A DNA stretch of 64,000 nucleotides from Streptomyces sp. NBC_01669. Lineage in GTDB: Bacteria; Actinomycetota; Actinomycetes; Streptomycetales; Streptomycetaceae. The notes under the pieces were generated by a model. The model was not told the DNA's origin, did not search any database, and saw only the letters and a list, made by a program, of their open reading frames with translations. The stretch covers positions 186,001 through 250,000 of the forward strand of contig NZ_JAPEQG010000003.1 of the NCBI RefSeq assembly GCF_026339735.1, read 5' to 3'. Below, piece after piece: positions 63,387-64,000 of the stretch (its first letter is position 1; every line of letters starts with the position of its first letter). The position numbers and the translations under genes are program-made.

Positions 63387-63529
63387 CATCTACGAGGTGC
63401 CTTGCTGATTGTGCGTGCTGGAAGCGTCAGAACTCCCATCATCGCAGGTCAGCAGGCACCTCTTCTTGATTGCTCATCCACAGCACGCGAGTCACTCGGT
63501 GGATCGAGGCTAAGCCCAATACCGTTCAG

Positions 63530-63737
63530 TTAGTGGTTTCGGATGGTGATGTGGGGGCTGTGTTTGGGCTGGGGCCAGTGTGCGTGGTGGGAGCGTTTCG
63601 CGGCCCATTTCAGGACCTTGCGTTTGACGACTCGCGGGTGTGAGCGTTTTCGGCGGGGTGGGTTGAGGTGTTGGGTGAGCCATCGGATGGCGTGACGCCA
63701 TGCTGCGTCGGCCGTGTCAGCGCTCGGAGGGGGAAAA
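63530..63737 (-). CDS. IS4 transposase C-terminal tail in the +1 frame (second element)
   Basis: In the +1 frame after the C run the sequence encodes ADTADAAWRHAIRWLTQHLN, PRRKRSHPRVVKRKVLKW and a PHITIRNH end. It is homologous to the tail at 61759-61954 (shared N-P-RR-R, PR-VKR, PHI-I pattern). The stop is TAA 63532-63530. Confidence 0.65.
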
Positions 63738-64000
63738 TGCGCCCTGCGCGACTGAACGGCGGGCGATGCGGAGGGCTTTGACGAAGGAGACTCTGTCGGG
63801 GTCCTGGCCGGTGTGCGCGGCGGTGTCGGCCATCAGGGTGCGGATGGCGTAGTGGCAGCACAGGTGTCCCCAGATTTCTTGCTGGACAAGGTCGGGGGCT
63901 TTCGAGCGCAGTACCGCGCGGGGCCCGCGTTGATGGGTCTTCAGTTCGTCGAAGGTTGTCTCGATCTCCCATCGTTGGGCATAGACGGCTGCGAGGTCCT
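63717..64000 (-). CDS. IS4-family transposase C-terminal part (partial at right edge)
   Basis: The minus-strand frame reads DLAAVYAQRWEIETTFDELK, with the IS4 Y-x2-R-x3-E-x6-K signature, then HLCCHYAIRTLMADTA and RIARRSVAQGAFSPSER before TGA. A TTTTCCCCC run precedes the stop, as in the first IS4 element. The N-terminal part lies outside the window. Confidence 0.8.
   Translation of the reverse strand, partial: DLAAVYAQRWEIETTFDELKTHQRGPRAVLRSKAPDLVQQEIWGHLCCHYAIRTLMADTAAHTGQDPDRVSFVKALRIARRSVAQGAFSPSER

Larger units (their letters stand above)
57695..63514 (-). mobile_element. IS1380-family element carrying a nested group II intron and IS4
   Basis: Terminal inverted repeats CTAAGCCTTGATCCACCGA (57695-57713) and CTTAGCCTCGATCCACCGA (complement of 63496-63514) match at 17 of 19 positions. 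The 5.8-kb span holds the IS1380 transposase gene, interrupted after its first codon by a group II intron that is itself interrupted by an IS4 element. Without the inserts the element would be about 1.7 kb, normal for IS1380. No convincing target duplication is visible. Confidence 0.85.
63517..64000 (-). mobile_element. Second IS4-family element, running off the right edge
   Basis: It begins at 63517 with CAATACCGTTCAGTTAG, a relative of the CAATGCCACTTAG end of the first IS4 element. It contains the 3' half of a transposase gene. Its end lies two bases from the IS1380 terminal repeat, so the IS1380 element inserted right at its edge, or the reverse. Confidence 0.7.

Overview
The window is high-GC, codon-biased DNA with many GTG starts, Tat-exported and lipoprotein sugar-scavenging proteins, and actinobacterial mobile elements. 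It looks like accessory chromosome-arm DNA of a Streptomyces or close relative. No tRNA, rRNA or CRISPR array was seen.

Region 1 (1-14.0 kb) is a sugar-acid catabolic locus. It holds the start of a DapA-family gene, an IlvD/Edd sugar-acid dehydratase, a divergent FadR-type regulator, a Tat-exported GH2 enzyme, a ribose/arabinose-type ABC importer, and a second FadR-type regulator driving KDPG-type aldolase, KDG-type kinase and SMP-30 lactonase genes. Together they can take a sugar through lactone, aldonate and 2-keto-3-deoxy acid. An inverted repeat (arms CTTGnCAGC / GCTGnCAAG, 3-bp spacer) precedes the dehydratase, the GH2 gene and a glycosidase-like gene at 19.9 kb, suggesting one regulon.

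Region 2 (14.0-15.7 kb) is a scar of truncated elements: ROK fragment, IS5 relic, amber-interrupted helix-turn-helix gene, group II intron 3' end and IS30 relic.

Region 3 (15.7-31.0 kb) is a polysaccharide locus: a secreted beta-helix protein, a TIM-barrel hydrolase-like protein, truncated SDR and ThuA genes joined tail to tail, a DeoR-HTH/LacI-sensor hybrid regulator, a MalEFG-like importer, a D-2-hydroxyacid dehydrogenase, a secreted beta-propeller, a secreted polysaccharide-lyase-like protein and a ROK sugar kinase.

Region 4 (31.1-40.1 kb) starts with a frameshifted IS3-like transposase and continues with a phosphonate locus: phosphonate-type alcohol dehydrogenase, PhnF-like regulator, exported PhoD-type phosphatase, PhnD-C-E importer and phosphonatase-like HAD hydrolase. 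Three near-identical operators (CTTGTA-NN-TACAAG) tie it together.

Region 5 (40.1-57.7 kb) is a mosaic of element relics (IS21, IS110, IS5, Tn3, resolvase, tyrosine recombinase) around a compact recombinase/XRE/recombinase/small-protein operon, an ECF41-type sigma factor with a flavoprotein, a 64-residue orphan peptide and several gene fragments. Both IS110 elements carry a matching stem with a large internal loop upstream of the transposase, where bridge RNAs are expected.

Region 6 (57.7-64 kb) is nested. An IS1380 element is split just after its ATG by a group II intron, and the intron's reverse-transcriptase gene is split by an intact-ended IS4 element with a 10-bp target duplication. A second IS4 element runs off the right edge.
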